From positions 313,501-377,500 of the forward strand of contig NZ_CP109787.1 of the NCBI RefSeq assembly GCF_025857195.1: DNA of 64,000 nucleotides. Reading direction: 5' to 3'. The position numbers were made by a program, and so were the translations under genes. The DNA is from Leisingera thetidis (GTDB taxonomy: Bacteria > Pseudomonadota > Alphaproteobacteria > Rhodobacterales > Rhodobacteraceae). The notes beneath the pieces are model-generated. The model made no database searches, had not been told where the DNA came from, and worked only from the letters and a program-made list of their open reading frames with translations. Positions 8,566-17,136 of the stretch are shown in pieces (the stretch's first letter is position 1; the number at the start of each line of letters is the position of its first letter).

Positions 8566-9297
8566 ATGGATGGAAAGCCGGCGCCGAAAAAGCGCAGAGG
8601 ATACAATGCCCAGGGCAAGCTGACCATCAGCCGCCTGTCCCTGCATGAACAGGTCGTCAACCAGCTGCGCGAGATGATCGTTTCGGGCATTCTGCCGACC
8701 GGCGAGAAGATCCGTTTCAATGAGCTGGCGGAGGAGCTGCAGGTGTCGCTGACGCCCCTGCGCGAGGCGCTCAAGGTGCTGGCGGGCGAGCAGCTGGTGG
8801 AACTGATGCCGAACCGCGGCGCCCGGGTGGCGCCGATCACGGTTGCGGGCACCAAGGAGCTGTTCGAGGTGATCGCGGGGATCGAGGCGCTGGCGGCAGA
8901 GCTGGCCGCGGCCCGCATCACCGACGAGCAGCTGGCCGGGCTGGAGCAGCTGCACCAGACCATGCGGGGGCATCACGAGCGCGGCGAGACCGCGCCGTAT
9001 TTTGAGCTGAACCGGGAAATCCACGACAACATCGTGGCATTCGCCGGCAATGAAACCCTGCAGGAAATGCGGGCGCAGCTGGCCCGCCGGGCCGAGCGGG
9101 CGCGGTTCATTTCGGTGTCTTCCGGGCCGCACCGGATCGAGGCGATGCAGGACCACGATGAGCTGATGCAGGCGCTGCGGGCGCGTGATGCCAAGGCGGC
9201 GCATGCGGTCTGGCGGCGGCATCTGCTCAGCTCCGGCGAGGAGACCTGCCGGATCCTGAAGAACTGGGAAGCGGACCGCGAACGCGCGCAGGGCTGA
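8566..9297 (+). CDS. GntR-family transcriptional regulator with FCD domain
   Basis: Start ATG 8566 is chosen because GGGAAG lies about 8 nt upstream and because the protein then begins just before the winged helix. The 243-residue protein has an N-terminal GntR HTH (LHEQVVNQLREMIVSG, then TPLREALKVLAGEQLVEL) and a C-terminal all-helical FCD ligand-binding domain with metal-type histidines (ELNREIHDNIVAFAGN and RHLLSSGE). It is divergent from the hydratase gene by about 170 bp. It probably represses the flanking catabolic genes until a carboxylate ligand binds. A second regulator of very similar build lies at 12155-12898. Confidence 0.93.
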   Translation: MDGKPAPKKRRGYNAQGKLTISRLSLHEQVVNQLREMIVSGILPTGEKIRFNELAEELQVSLTPLREALKVLAGEQLVELMPNRGARVAPITVAGTKELFEVIAGIEALAAELAAARITDEQLAGLEQLHQTMRGHHERGETAPYFELNREIHDNIVAFAGNETLQEMRAQLARRAERARFISVSSGPHRIEAMQDHDELMQALRARDAKAAHAVWRRHLLSSGEETCRILKNWEADRERAQG

Positions 9298-9313
9298 AGG
9301 CCGCCGGCAAGGA

Positions 9314-9342
9314 CACGGCGGCCGGGCAATGCGGCCGCCGTG
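9314..9342. terminator. Convergent hairpin terminator
   Basis: A perfect 11-bp stem (9314-9324 with 9332-9342) with a 7-nt loop sits between the converging GntR and aminotransferase genes. No T-run is seen on either side. Confidence 0.5.
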
Positions 9343-9361
9343 CAGGTGCGGAGGGGCGGCG

Positions 9362-10552
9362 CTAGGCAGCCTGCGCACCGCGTGTGCCGGACGCGGCGTC
9401 CGCCAGGCAGTCCAGCGCCGCCTGCACGCCGCCGGACTGGTGCGGCACCCCCGCCAGCCTGAGCCCCATTTCCACGCCGCCGAGCGTGCCGGCCAGCATC
9501 AGGTCGTTGAAGTCGCCTAGGTGGCCGATGCGGAACACCCGGTCCGCCAGCCGGCCCAGCCCGTTGCCCAGCGACATGTTCAGCTGCTGATGCACCACCT
9601 TGCGGAAGGCGTCGGCGGAGTGGCCGTCGGGCATCCGTACCGCGGTAAGCGCACCGGAATAATGCTCGGGCGTGCGGCACAGAACCTCCAGCCCCCAGGC
9701 CCGCACCGCGCGGCGGGTGGCCTCGGCGTGGCGCTGGTGGCGGGCAAACACGTTGTCCAGACCCTCGGCATGCAGCCGGTCCACCGCGGCCACCAGCCCG
9801 TAGAGCAGGTTGGTGGCAGGCGTATAGGGGAAAAAGCCGGTGCTGTTGGCCTTCAGCATCTCCTCCCAGTTCCAGTAGGCGTGGCGCATGGCGCCTTCGG
9901 CGGCGGCCTTGGCCTTGGTGCTGACCGCGTTGAAGGACAGGCCGGGCGGCAGCATCAGACCCTTTTGCGAGCCGCCGACGGTGACATCCACGCCCCATTC
10001 GTCGTGCCGGTAGTCGATCGAGCCGAGCGAGGAGATCACGTCCGCCATCAGCAGGGCCGGGTGGCCTGCCGCGTCCAGCGCCTGGCGCACGGCCTGAACG
10101 TCCGAGGTGCAGCCCGTCGAGGTTTCGTTGTGCACCACGCAGACGGCCTTGATCGCGTGCTCCTTGTCGGCCTGCAGAGCTTCGGCAATGGCCGCCGTAT
10201 CCGCACCGCTGCGCCAGTCGGTTGCGATCATCTGCGGCTCCAGCCCCAGCCGCTGCGCCAGCCGGAGCCAGAGCGAAGCGAACTGGCCGGTTTCGCACAT
10301 CAGGACGGTGTCGCCGGGCGCCAGCGTGTTGGCCAGTGCCGCCTCCCAGGCGCCGGTGCCGGAGGCCGGGTAGATGATGACATCGCCGCGGGTCTTGAAC
10401 ACGGTCCTGAGGCCGGAAAGGGCGCGCAGGCCCAGCTCGCCGAATTCCGGGCTGCGGTGGTCCATCGTGGGGTGATCCATCGCGCGCAGCACGTCGTCGG
10501 GCACATTGGTGGGTCCGGGGATTTGCAGAAAATGCCTGCCTGGCTTGAACAT
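9362..10552 (-). CDS. Class V aminotransferase, serine/alanine-glyoxylate type
   Basis: The 396-residue PLP enzyme begins with FLQIPGPTNVPDDVLRAM and has YPASGTGAWEAAL for cofactor phosphate binding. ADVISSLGSID follows with the conserved aspartate (D171), then VTVGGSQKGLMLPPG with the Schiff-base lysine K197. This fits the serine-glyoxylate / alanine-glyoxylate / ureidoglycine-glyoxylate aminotransferase group. With a dihydropyrimidinase and a hydantoin-racemase-like protein next door, a ureidoglycine-glyoxylate role is an attractive inference, but the motifs do not separate these activities. It has its own AT-rich upstream region, and a terminator separates it from the dihydropyrimidinase operon. 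Confidence 0.88.
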   Translation of the reverse strand: MFKPGRHFLQIPGPTNVPDDVLRAMDHPTMDHRSPEFGELGLRALSGLRTVFKTRGDVIIYPASGTGAWEAALANTLAPGDTVLMCETGQFASLWLRLAQRLGLEPQMIATDWRSGADTAAIAEALQADKEHAIKAVCVVHNETSTGCTSDVQAVRQALDAAGHPALLMADVISSLGSIDYRHDEWGVDVTVGGSQKGLMLPPGLSFNAVSTKAKAAAEGAMRHAYWNWEEMLKANSTGFFPYTPATNLLYGLVAAVDRLHAEGLDNVFARHQRHAEATRRAVRAWGLEVLCRTPEHYSGALTAVRMPDGHSADAFRKVVHQQLNMSLGNGLGRLADRVFRIGHLGDFNDLMLAGTLGGVEMGLRLAGVPHQSGGVQAALDCLADAASGTRGAQAA

Positions 10553-10608
10553 GGTGAAGGCTCCCTGTTTGGAAAATTATTGTATTCCAGCAGGCTGCAC
10601 CAAATATG

Positions 10609-10622
10609 ATAAATAATCAAAT
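10609..10622 (-). promoter_or_regulatory. Candidate operator upstream of the aminotransferase
   Basis: Read on the minus strand the site is ATTTGATTATTTAT. It matches 12 of 14 bases of 2301-2314 upstream of the other catabolic module. It lies 57-70 bp upstream of the aminotransferase start in an AT-rich stretch. A shared GntR operator is an inference; chance is possible in AT-rich DNA. Confidence 0.3.
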
Positions 10623-10694
10623 ACTATGTAACGCTCAGAAAATGCTTATAAAATGTGGTTTTGGATTGGCCGCGGCCGGCGGCTGGCACAGAAT

Positions 10695-10724
10695 CAAAAA
10701 AGCGGCCGCCTGACGGCGGCCGCT
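10695..10724 (-). terminator. Rho-independent terminator of the dihydropyrimidinase operon
   Basis: A 10-bp perfect stem (10701-10710 with 10715-10724) with loop TGAC is followed on the minus strand by six T residues (the A-run at 10695-10700). It lies 23 bp past the dihydropyrimidinase stop and should end the minus-strand operon. Confidence 0.85.
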
Positions 10725-10746
10725 GATTGAGGCGAGGCGGGGGAGG

Positions 10747-12162
10747 TCAGGCGAATTCGGACGGCCCGCGCGGCAGGTATGTGCCGCCGCCGAGCGCGCC
10801 GGTGACCGCGCCGTCCAGCGCCACGGTCTTGCCGCGCAGGATGGTGCGGACCGGCCAGCCGGTGATCTCCATCCCCTCGTAAGGGGTGTAGTCGGCGCCG
10901 TGATGCAGGTCCTGCTGGCGGATCGGCGCGGTCTTCTGCGCATCCCACAGCACGATATCGGCATCCGCCCCGACCATGAGCGACCCCTTGCGGGGATAGA
11001 GCCCATAGGTGCGGGCCGGGTTGGTCGCGGTGAGGGCGACAAAGCGTTCGGCGGTGATCCGGCCCTTGCTGACGCCTTCGGAGAACAGGATCGGCAGCCG
11101 GGTTTCAATGCCCGGGATGCCGTTGGGCACCCATTTGAACGAGGTGCGGGCGTTGGGGTTGTCCTTGCCGGTGTTGTCGGGTGCGTCAATGCGGAACGGC
11201 GCGTGGTCGGAGGAGAACACGTCGAAGGTGCCGTCGCGCAGCCCCTGCCAGACCGCCTCCTGGCTGCTGCGGTCGCGCGGCGGCGGCGAGCAGACGTATT
11301 TGGCGCCCTCGAAATCCATGTTGAGCCCGGCAAGGTCGTCCTTGGTCAGCGCGATGTACTGCGGGCAGGTTTCCGCCAGCACCTTGAGGCCGCGGCGGCG
11401 GGCCCATTGGATCTGCTCCATCGGGTCGGGGCCGGAGACATGCACGATCATGATCGGCGTGTCGGTCAGCTGCGCGTGGCTGATCGCCCGGTGGGTGGCC
11501 TCGCGCTCGGCGATCTCGGAATGGGCGATGGCGTGGTAATAAGGCGCGGTCTTGCCCTGCGCTTCCAGCCTGCGGGTCATGTGCTTGATCGCGTCGTGGC
11601 CCTCGGCGTGGACCATCACCAGCGCCCGCTCGCGGCGCGCCACCTCGAAGACTTCCAGCAGCTCGCCGTCGTCGAGCTTGAGGTCGTCATAGGTCATGAA
11701 CACCTTGAAGGAGGTATAGCCGTCGCGCACCAGCGCGGGCAGCTCCTGGCCCAGCACCTGCGGGGTGGGGTCGCTGACGATCAGGTGGAAGGAGACGTCG
11801 ATGACGCAGTTGCCCTCGGCCTTGGCGTGGTAGTCCTGCACGCAGGCGCGCAGCGACTTGCCCTTTTCCTGCAGCGCGAACGGCAGCACGGTGGTGTTGC
11901 CGCCGGCCGCCGCGGCGCGGGTGCCGCTGGCAAAATCATCGGCCATCACGGTGCCGTCGCTGGTGGGCTGGGCCAGATGCACATGGGCGTCGACGCCGCC
12001 CGGCATCACCAGGAGGCCGGTGGCGTCGATTTCCTCGGCGGCGCCGGTGATGCGGCTGGCGATCTGTTCGATGCGGCCGGCGCGGATGCCGATATCGGCG
12101 GTAAAGCGGTCGGCGGCGGTGACGATGGTGCCGCCGCGGATGGCAAGGTCGAATTCAGGCAT
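10747..12162 (-). CDS. Dihydropyrimidinase / D-hydantoinase
   Basis: This 471-residue cyclic amidohydrolase opens the ring of hydantoins or dihydropyrimidines to N-carbamoyl amino acids. The binuclear metal site is visible: H60 and H62 (VDAHVHL), the carboxylated lysine K153 (SFKVFMTYD), H185 (MVHAEGHD), H241 (MIVHVSG) and D319 (SSDHAPF). The length is typical. The ATG overlaps the stop of the GntR gene by 8 bp, so they are co-translated. It is the last gene of an operon with the TRAP transporter and the racemase-like protein, pointing to uptake and ring opening of a hydantoin-like or ureide compound. No separate N-carbamoylase is present nearby; the amidase at 6188 could serve, which is an inference. 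Confidence 0.93.
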   Translation of the reverse strand: MPEFDLAIRGGTIVTAADRFTADIGIRAGRIEQIASRITGAAEEIDATGLLVMPGGVDAHVHLAQPTSDGTVMADDFASGTRAAAAGGNTTVLPFALQEKGKSLRACVQDYHAKAEGNCVIDVSFHLIVSDPTPQVLGQELPALVRDGYTSFKVFMTYDDLKLDDGELLEVFEVARRERALVMVHAEGHDAIKHMTRRLEAQGKTAPYYHAIAHSEIAEREATHRAISHAQLTDTPIMIVHVSGPDPMEQIQWARRRGLKVLAETCPQYIALTKDDLAGLNMDFEGAKYVCSPPPRDRSSQEAVWQGLRDGTFDVFSSDHAPFRIDAPDNTGKDNPNARTSFKWVPNGIPGIETRLPILFSEGVSKGRITAERFVALTATNPARTYGLYPRKGSLMVGADADIVLWDAQKTAPIRQQDLHHGADYTPYEGMEITGWPVRTILRGKTVALDGAVTGALGGGTYLPRGPSEFA

Positions 12163-12898
12163 GCCGGATGCGGTCCTTCTGGTCTGGGGGGGATTGGTCG
12201 GCGGCGGCGAGGATGCGGCAAACCTCGTCGCCGGAGTTCAGCAGATGGATGCGCCAGGCGCGGCGGGCGGCATCAGGGTCGCCCGCGCGGAACGCCGCCA
12301 TCACCTGTTCATGCTCCTGCAGGGCTGCTTCGCGGCGGCTGCCGTCGTTCACCGCGACAAAGCGCACCCGCCGGGCCAGCAGCGACAGCTTGGCCCGCAC
12401 ATGGGACAGGATCGGGTTGCCGGCGCTGTCCGCGATCAGATCGTGCAATTGGCTGTTAAGCGTAAAATAAGCCTCGTTGTCGCGCTGGCGGAAGCATTGC
12501 AGCATCTCGGCGTGCAGCGCCTCCAGCCGGGCCAGGTCCGCCGGTGTCATGCGCTGTGCGGCCAGTTCGGCAGCCTGGGATTCAATCCCTGCCATGACCT
12601 CGAACAGCGCACGGGTATCGGCCACCGTGACCGGCGTCACCCGGGTCGGGCGGTTCGGAGTCAGCTCGATCAGCTGCTCTTCGGCCAGGATCTTGAGCGC
12701 TTCGCGCATCGGGGTCAGCGACACGTCCAGCTGCCGGGCCAGCAGGGTGATCTGCAGCTTTTCGCCCGGTGCCAGGCGGCCGGACACGATCTGGCTGCGG
12801 AGCAGATCCGCCACCTGCTCATGCAGCGGCGTCCGGCTGACGGAGCTGCTGCGGCGCGGCTTCGTCACGGCGGCGGCGGTATCACTGTGCGGCGTCAT
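12155..12898 (-). CDS. GntR-family transcriptional regulator with FCD domain
   Basis: This 247-residue regulator has an N-terminal winged helix (LHEQVADLLRSQIVSGRLAP, TPMREALKILAEEQLIEL) and an FCD domain with LNSQLHDLIADSAGN and a C-terminal HLLNSGDEVCRIL. It resembles the regulator at 8566 closely, so the two are probably paralogues. It is embedded in the operon: its start overlaps the racemase-like gene by 17 bp and its stop overlaps the dihydropyrimidinase start. Autoregulation of the operon is the likely role. Confidence 0.93.
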   Translation of the reverse strand: MTPHSDTAAAVTKPRRSSSVSRTPLHEQVADLLRSQIVSGRLAPGEKLQITLLARQLDVSLTPMREALKILAEEQLIELTPNRPTRVTPVTVADTRALFEVMAGIESQAAELAAQRMTPADLARLEALHAEMLQCFRQRDNEAYFTLNSQLHDLIADSAGNPILSHVRAKLSLLARRVRFVAVNDGSRREAALQEHEQVMAAFRAGDPDAARRAWRIHLLNSGDEVCRILAAADQSPPDQKDRIRHA

Positions 12899-13634
12899 GG
12901 GCGATCCGGGCCGAGAGCGCCGGGCTCAATCCGGTGGAGGGTTTGGCGGCGGGGCGGCGGAAGCTGCCCGCCTGCGCCTTGGCCGGGCGCAGCCGCGCCA
13001 GCGTCTCGGCCTGGCCGATCGCGGCTTCGGCACAATCCACCAGCGGCACCGGCACCTGATCGCGCACCTGCGCGGCCAGCCCGGCCAGGGGGGCACCCGC
13101 CAGCACGATCGCATCCGCTTCGCCGCTGGCCGCCACCTGGTTGCACAGCTCGACCAGATGGCCGGCTTTTTCCTCCTGCACGTCATTGATCGAACGGAAC
13201 GCGCCGGACAGGGTATGCACCCCGGCGCAGCGCGCCTCGAGCCGGTGCCAGGCGACGCATTCGCGGTACCAGGGTTCCAGCGCGGCGGCAAAGGTGACGA
13301 TGGCAAAGCGCCCGCCCAGCATGCAGGCGGTGAGCATGCCCGCCTCGGCCAGCCCGACCACCGGCAGGTCGAACAGCTCGCGCGCGGCGCCAAGACCCGG
13401 ATCGCCGAAGGCGGCGACGATGGCGGCGTCATAATCCTGGTGGCGCTCCGACAGGATCTCCAGCACCGAGACGCCGCCGATCAGCGACTCGGTCCGGGTT
13501 GAGATATAGGGCACGCCCGCGGGCGCGGTGACGCTGTCCAGCACTGTCTGCGGAGACATCACCGCGCGGGCCGCCTGTTCGAGCCGCGCTGTCACCCCTT
13601 CCGAGGTGTTGGGGTTGATCATCAGAATACGCAT
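12882..13634 (-). CDS. Asp/Glu/hydantoin racemase family protein without the catalytic cysteines
   Basis: ATG 13634 is preferred over the frame start at 13709, because AAGGAAA lies upstream and MRILMINPNTSEGVTARL is the canonical N-terminus. The protein has 250 residues. The fold motifs of hydantoin/allantoin racemase are clear, but the usual CFGDPGL motif reads AAFGDPGL (A75) and the second LGCAGM-type motif reads LAGAPLAGL (G180). Both cysteines needed for two-base racemisation are therefore missing. It may be a non-racemising lyase or isomerase, or an inactive homologue. It lies between the TRAP permease and the GntR regulator in a tight operon. Confidence 0.85.
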   Translation of the reverse strand: MRILMINPNTSEGVTARLEQAARAVMSPQTVLDSVTAPAGVPYISTRTESLIGGVSVLEILSERHQDYDAAIVAAFGDPGLGAARELFDLPVVGLAEAGMLTACMLGGRFAIVTFAAALEPWYRECVAWHRLEARCAGVHTLSGAFRSINDVQEEKAGHLVELCNQVAASGEADAIVLAGAPLAGLAAQVRDQVPVPLVDCAEAAIGQAETLARLRPAKAQAGSFRRPAAKPSTGLSPALSARIAHDAAQ

Positions 13635-13713
13635 CTGTTTTCCTTGCTCGTCCTGGGCCGGCCCGGAGCGGGGCCGGCATGTTTGTTTCTGCGTGTCGTG
13701 TTTGTTCATCGGA

Positions 13714-14994
13714 TCAGTAGCCGAGGGTGCGCGGCAGCCAGGTCACGATGCCCGGGAAGGCCAGGCACAGCGCCAGCACCGCGTACTGCAGCGCCACAAA
13801 GGGCCAGACGCTGGCGATCAGCTTGGTCATCGGCACCCGCGTCACGCCGCTCATCACGAACAGCACCACGCCGACCGGCGGGGTCATCATCCCGATGATC
13901 AGGTTGAACACGAAGAGGAAGCCGAACAGCAGCGGGTCGATGCCAAAGCTGAGGGCAACCGGCGCGAACAGCGGCACCAGCATGATGTAGGCGGCGTTGG
14001 ATTCGATGAACATGCCGACCACGATCAGGATCACCATCACGATCAGAAGGAAGATCATCGGGCTGGAGGTCACGTTCTCCAGGAACCCGGCCAGCGCTGC
14101 GGGCACCATGTCGATGGTGAACAGGAAGGTGACGCCGGCGGCAAAGGCGATCAGCGCCCCGACCATGGCCGCGCCCACCGCGGCATTGAACAGCGACGGC
14201 AGCAGGTCCGCGACGGTCAGCTTGCGGGTGACGAAGAAACCGATCACCATCGCATAGGCCACGGCGATGCCCGCGCCTTCGGTGGCGGTGAAGACGCCAC
14301 CGACGATGCCGCCCACGACCACGATCGGCATCAGCAGCACCGGCAGTGCCCGCCAGGTCTCGCGCAGGGCGTGGCCGAGGCGGAAGCTCTCGCCGGTCAG
14401 CTGATAGCCCTTGCGCCAGCTGACCCAGGACCCCAGCGCCATGAAGCCGACGGTGAGCAGGAGGCCGGGCACGATGCCGGCCATGAACAGCCCGCCAACC
14501 GAGACGGTGGAGCCGGCCATCAGCGCATAGACGATCATCGCGTTCGACGGCGGGATGATGGCGCCGAGGTTGGCGGCCGAGGCCACAACCGCGCTGGAGA
14601 AGCCGTCGTCGTAGTTCTGCCGCAGGGCGGGCACTAGCGTCGATCCCAGCGCCGAGGCCGAAGCCACGGCAGCGCCGGAGACCGCCGCCAGCATCATGCC
14701 GGCCACGATCGCCACATGCGCCATGCCGCCATGCAGCTTGCCGACGATGGAATTGGAGAAATCGACCAGCCGCTGCATGATGCCCGCGCGCACCATCAGC
14801 TCGCCCGCCAGCATGAACAGCGGGATCGCCATCAGCGGGAAGGAGTTGACCGAGTGCATCATGCGCTGCGGCAGCACCGACAGCTCGATGCCGCCCGCCA
14901 GCAGCCCGCCCAGCGAGGCAAAGCCTAGCGCGAAGGCCAGCGGCATGCCCAGAAGGGCAAGACCAAAGAAGATGAGAATAACGGTAAGGGTCAT
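13714..14994 (-). CDS. TRAP transporter large permease (DctM family)
   Basis: The 426-residue polytopic protein shows FPLMAIPLFMLAGELMVRAGIM, GAAVASASALGSTLVPAL, NLGAIIPPSNAMIVYA and MMTPPVGVVLFVMSGV. These are the paired signature loops of DctM. Its ATG overlaps the stop of the small permease gene (ATGA type), so they are translationally coupled. It forms the membrane channel of the second TRAP system of the window, whose cargo is probably the cyclic ureide handled by the dihydropyrimidinase downstream. Confidence 0.95.
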   Translation of the reverse strand: MTLTVILIFFGLALLGMPLAFALGFASLGGLLAGGIELSVLPQRMMHSVNSFPLMAIPLFMLAGELMVRAGIMQRLVDFSNSIVGKLHGGMAHVAIVAGMMLAAVSGAAVASASALGSTLVPALRQNYDDGFSSAVVASAANLGAIIPPSNAMIVYALMAGSTVSVGGLFMAGIVPGLLLTVGFMALGSWVSWRKGYQLTGESFRLGHALRETWRALPVLLMPIVVVGGIVGGVFTATEGAGIAVAYAMVIGFFVTRKLTVADLLPSLFNAAVGAAMVGALIAFAAGVTFLFTIDMVPAALAGFLENVTSSPMIFLLIVMVILIVVGMFIESNAAYIMLVPLFAPVALSFGIDPLLFGFLFVFNLIIGMMTPPVGVVLFVMSGVTRVPMTKLIASVWPFVALQYAVLALCLAFPGIVTWLPRTLGY

Positions 14995-15527
14995 TGCGCG
15001 GTCTCCCCGGACCAGGTGCCGCGGCCGCCCCAGGCCAGCAGCATCAGATGCAGCACCGAATGCACCGCGGCGATCAGCACGGCGATGTAGTAGACGGCAT
15101 TGGTGAGCGGCAGGGTCGGCATCATCTCGGGCCAGGTGTAGAGCGTGACATCAACGCAGACGCGGAAGATCACCACCATGAGAATGGCGCCAAGCACCGC
15201 GGACAGGCGGAACAGCGTCTCTTGCACGCGCTCGGAGAACCGCACCACCAGCGCGTCGATGCCGACATGGACACCGTGGCGGATGCCGTGCGGAATGGCC
15301 AGGAACATGGCCCAGACAAAGGCCAGCCGGGCGACTTCCTCCGACCAGTCGATGGCGCTGGAGAAGGCATAGCGGAACACCACCTGGATGATGACCAGCC
15401 CGGTCATCACGGCCATCGCGGTAATGACGGCGCCCTTGGACAGGGTGTCGATGTGGCAGAGGGCCGCCTTGCAGCGGCCGAAAAGGGGGCCCGCCTGCGC
15501 GGGCCCCTGCTGTACCTGAGCAGACAT
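14991..15527 (-). CDS. TRAP transporter small permease (DctQ family)
   Basis: The 178-residue protein has four membrane spans and the conserved loop SSAIDWSEEVARLAFVWAMFLAIPHGIRHGVHVGID. Its start overlaps the stop of the receptor gene by one base (TGATG) and its end overlaps the large permease. The receptor, small permease and large permease are thus a single translationally coupled set. Confidence 0.93.
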   Translation of the reverse strand: MSAQVQQGPAQAGPLFGRCKAALCHIDTLSKGAVITAMAVMTGLVIIQVVFRYAFSSAIDWSEEVARLAFVWAMFLAIPHGIRHGVHVGIDALVVRFSERVQETLFRLSAVLGAILMVVIFRVCVDVTLYTWPEMMPTLPLTNAVYYIAVLIAAVHSVLHLMLLAWGGRGTWSGETAQ

Positions 15528-16510
15528 CAGCTGTTCGCTTCCTCAAGCACGGCGTCGATGATGGCCGGGTCGATGCGGGATTTCAGTTCCTCGATCACCG
15601 GTGCGGTGAGGCTGCGCAATTCGCCGCGGACCTCTTCCGGGATTGCGGTAAAGGTCATGCCTGCCTCGACCAGCTTCTGCCGCGCTGCGGTGTCTTCGGC
15701 TGCGGCCTGGGCGCGCTGCCAGGCGACGGCTTCCGCCGCAGCCTCGCGCAGGGCTGCCTGATGCTCCTCGCTCAGCCGGTCGAACTTGCGCTTGTTCACG
15801 ACCAGAGCGATGTAGTCAAAGAAGTGGTTGCTGTCCGACAGGTAGGTCTGCACCTCCTCGAACTGGCGGCTCTTGATGATCGAATAGGGGTTCTCCTGGC
15901 CGTCAAGCACGCCTTGCTGCAGGGCCGAGTAGACCTCGGAGATGCCCATCGACACCGGGCTGGCACCGATGGCACGGAAGGTGGCGAGATGGGTCTCGTT
16001 CGGCTGCAGGCGGATCTTGAGGCCGCCGAAATCCTTCACGGATTCGATCGGGCGGGTGCTGTTGGTCACGTTGCGCGAGCCCAGTTCCATCCAGCCAAGC
16101 GCGACGAAGCCCTGCTCGGCGAGTTCTTCGGCCAGCAGGGTGCCGACCTTGCCGTCTATCACCCGGAAGGCGGTTTCACGGTCCGGATAGGCAAAGGGCA
16201 GCGACACCGCCTCCAGCTCCGGCACGGTGCGCGACAGGTAGGCGGTGCCGATCCAGGTGCCGAAGATCACCCCGGTGCGGACCTGATCGACGTTCTCCTT
16301 GGCGCCGCCGAGCTGCATGGCCGGAAAGCTGGCGATGTCCAGATCGCCGCCGGTGGCTTCTGCAACGCTTGCGGCGAACCGCCCGATGGCCTGGGAACTG
16401 GAATGGTCGGCTGGAAAATTGCCGCCGATCCGCAGCGTTTCCGCCAGCAGCGGTGACGCCGCCGCGCAGGCCGTGATGATGGCTGCAATGCATGTGTTCT
16501 TGAGATTCAT
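15527..16510 (-). CDS. TRAP transporter substrate-binding protein (DctP family)
   Basis: Start ATG 16510 gives a 327-residue protein with a signal peptide (MNLKNTCIAAIITACAAASPLLAET). The longer open frame begins upstream of a plausible start. The mature part has the DctP motifs FGGLKIRLQPNETHLATFRAIGASPVSMG and EVYSALQQGVLDGQENP, which include the usual ligand-binding arginine in the KIR element. It is the first gene of the minus-strand operon that runs to the dihydropyrimidinase. The ligand is inferred to be a ureide or hydantoin-type carboxylate. Confidence 0.93.
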   Translation of the reverse strand: MNLKNTCIAAIITACAAASPLLAETLRIGGNFPADHSSSQAIGRFAASVAEATGGDLDIASFPAMQLGGAKENVDQVRTGVIFGTWIGTAYLSRTVPELEAVSLPFAYPDRETAFRVIDGKVGTLLAEELAEQGFVALGWMELGSRNVTNSTRPIESVKDFGGLKIRLQPNETHLATFRAIGASPVSMGISEVYSALQQGVLDGQENPYSIIKSRQFEEVQTYLSDSNHFFDYIALVVNKRKFDRLSEEHQAALREAAAEAVAWQRAQAAAEDTAARQKLVEAGMTFTAIPEEVRGELRSLTAPVIEELKSRIDPAIIDAVLEEANS

Positions 16511-17092
16511 GGCTTTGGGCTCCTCCCTCGATCCCCGTGAAGTCATGTGATGGGACGAGTATTCTGGAGGCCGCTTTGAATCTCAAGATTATTTTTTGTT
16601 TTTTATTATATATATAGTAAGCATGTGAAAACTAACGAAGAAAGTGTAAAGTATGTTGCTTTATGGATGTTCGTGCTGGAGGTCGATCGGCTCTGAAGCC
16701 GGCTCTGGCAGGGCAGGGGGCTGGTGCAATGCATGGCCAGAGCCGGCCGTTGGCGCGGTGATTCCCTTGCCTGGCGGGTCGGCCGAAACTGCTTGGGTTG
16801 CGTCTGTGAATTGGTCTGAAGTTGCAGCAGAGCGGCTTTCATACGGCAGCCTGGTGACGGGCAGGGTATCCCGGCTTGCGGCGGTGCCGATTGCTCTGTT
16901 CGAAAGACTGCACGACGGGGGGCGGAACAGCACTGATTGCGCCCGGACGGCTTGCCGCCAATTGCTGGAAATGCCTATGGGCAGGCCCGCCAGGGGTTCT
17001 GCTGCGCAAATCGGTTGAGGGTTGCAGTTCCCCTTTTTCCGGCGCGGCTCCGGTGGTGGCACTCCGCAGTTTCACTGCGAAGACGCCATTTT
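16511..17092. other. Intergenic region, no gene recognised
   Basis: The AT-rich segment around 16580-16660 probably holds the promoter of the minus-strand TRAP/hydantoinase operon. The rest (to 17092) has open frames on both strands, but none shows a signal, domain or ribosome site that I can support. Confidence 0.5.
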
Positions 17093-17120
17093 GAAAACGG
17101 GGCTGGAAACAACCAGCCCC
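17093..17120 (-). terminator. Rho-independent terminator after the acyl-CoA dehydrogenase gene
   Basis: An 8-bp G/C stem (17099-17106 with 17113-17120) and 6-nt loop is followed on the minus strand by GTTTTC. It lies 17 bp beyond the dehydrogenase stop. Confidence 0.75.
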
Positions 17121-17136
17121 TGCCACACTGGACCGG

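Noticed and set aside
9521..10609. 362-codon plus-strand frame opposite the aminotransferase
   Set aside because: Antisense shadow; the minus-strand PLP enzyme motifs are unambiguous.
10900..12459. 519-codon plus-strand frame opposite the dihydropyrimidinase
   Set aside because: Antisense shadow without ribosome site or domains; the minus-strand hydantoinase has complete metal ligands.
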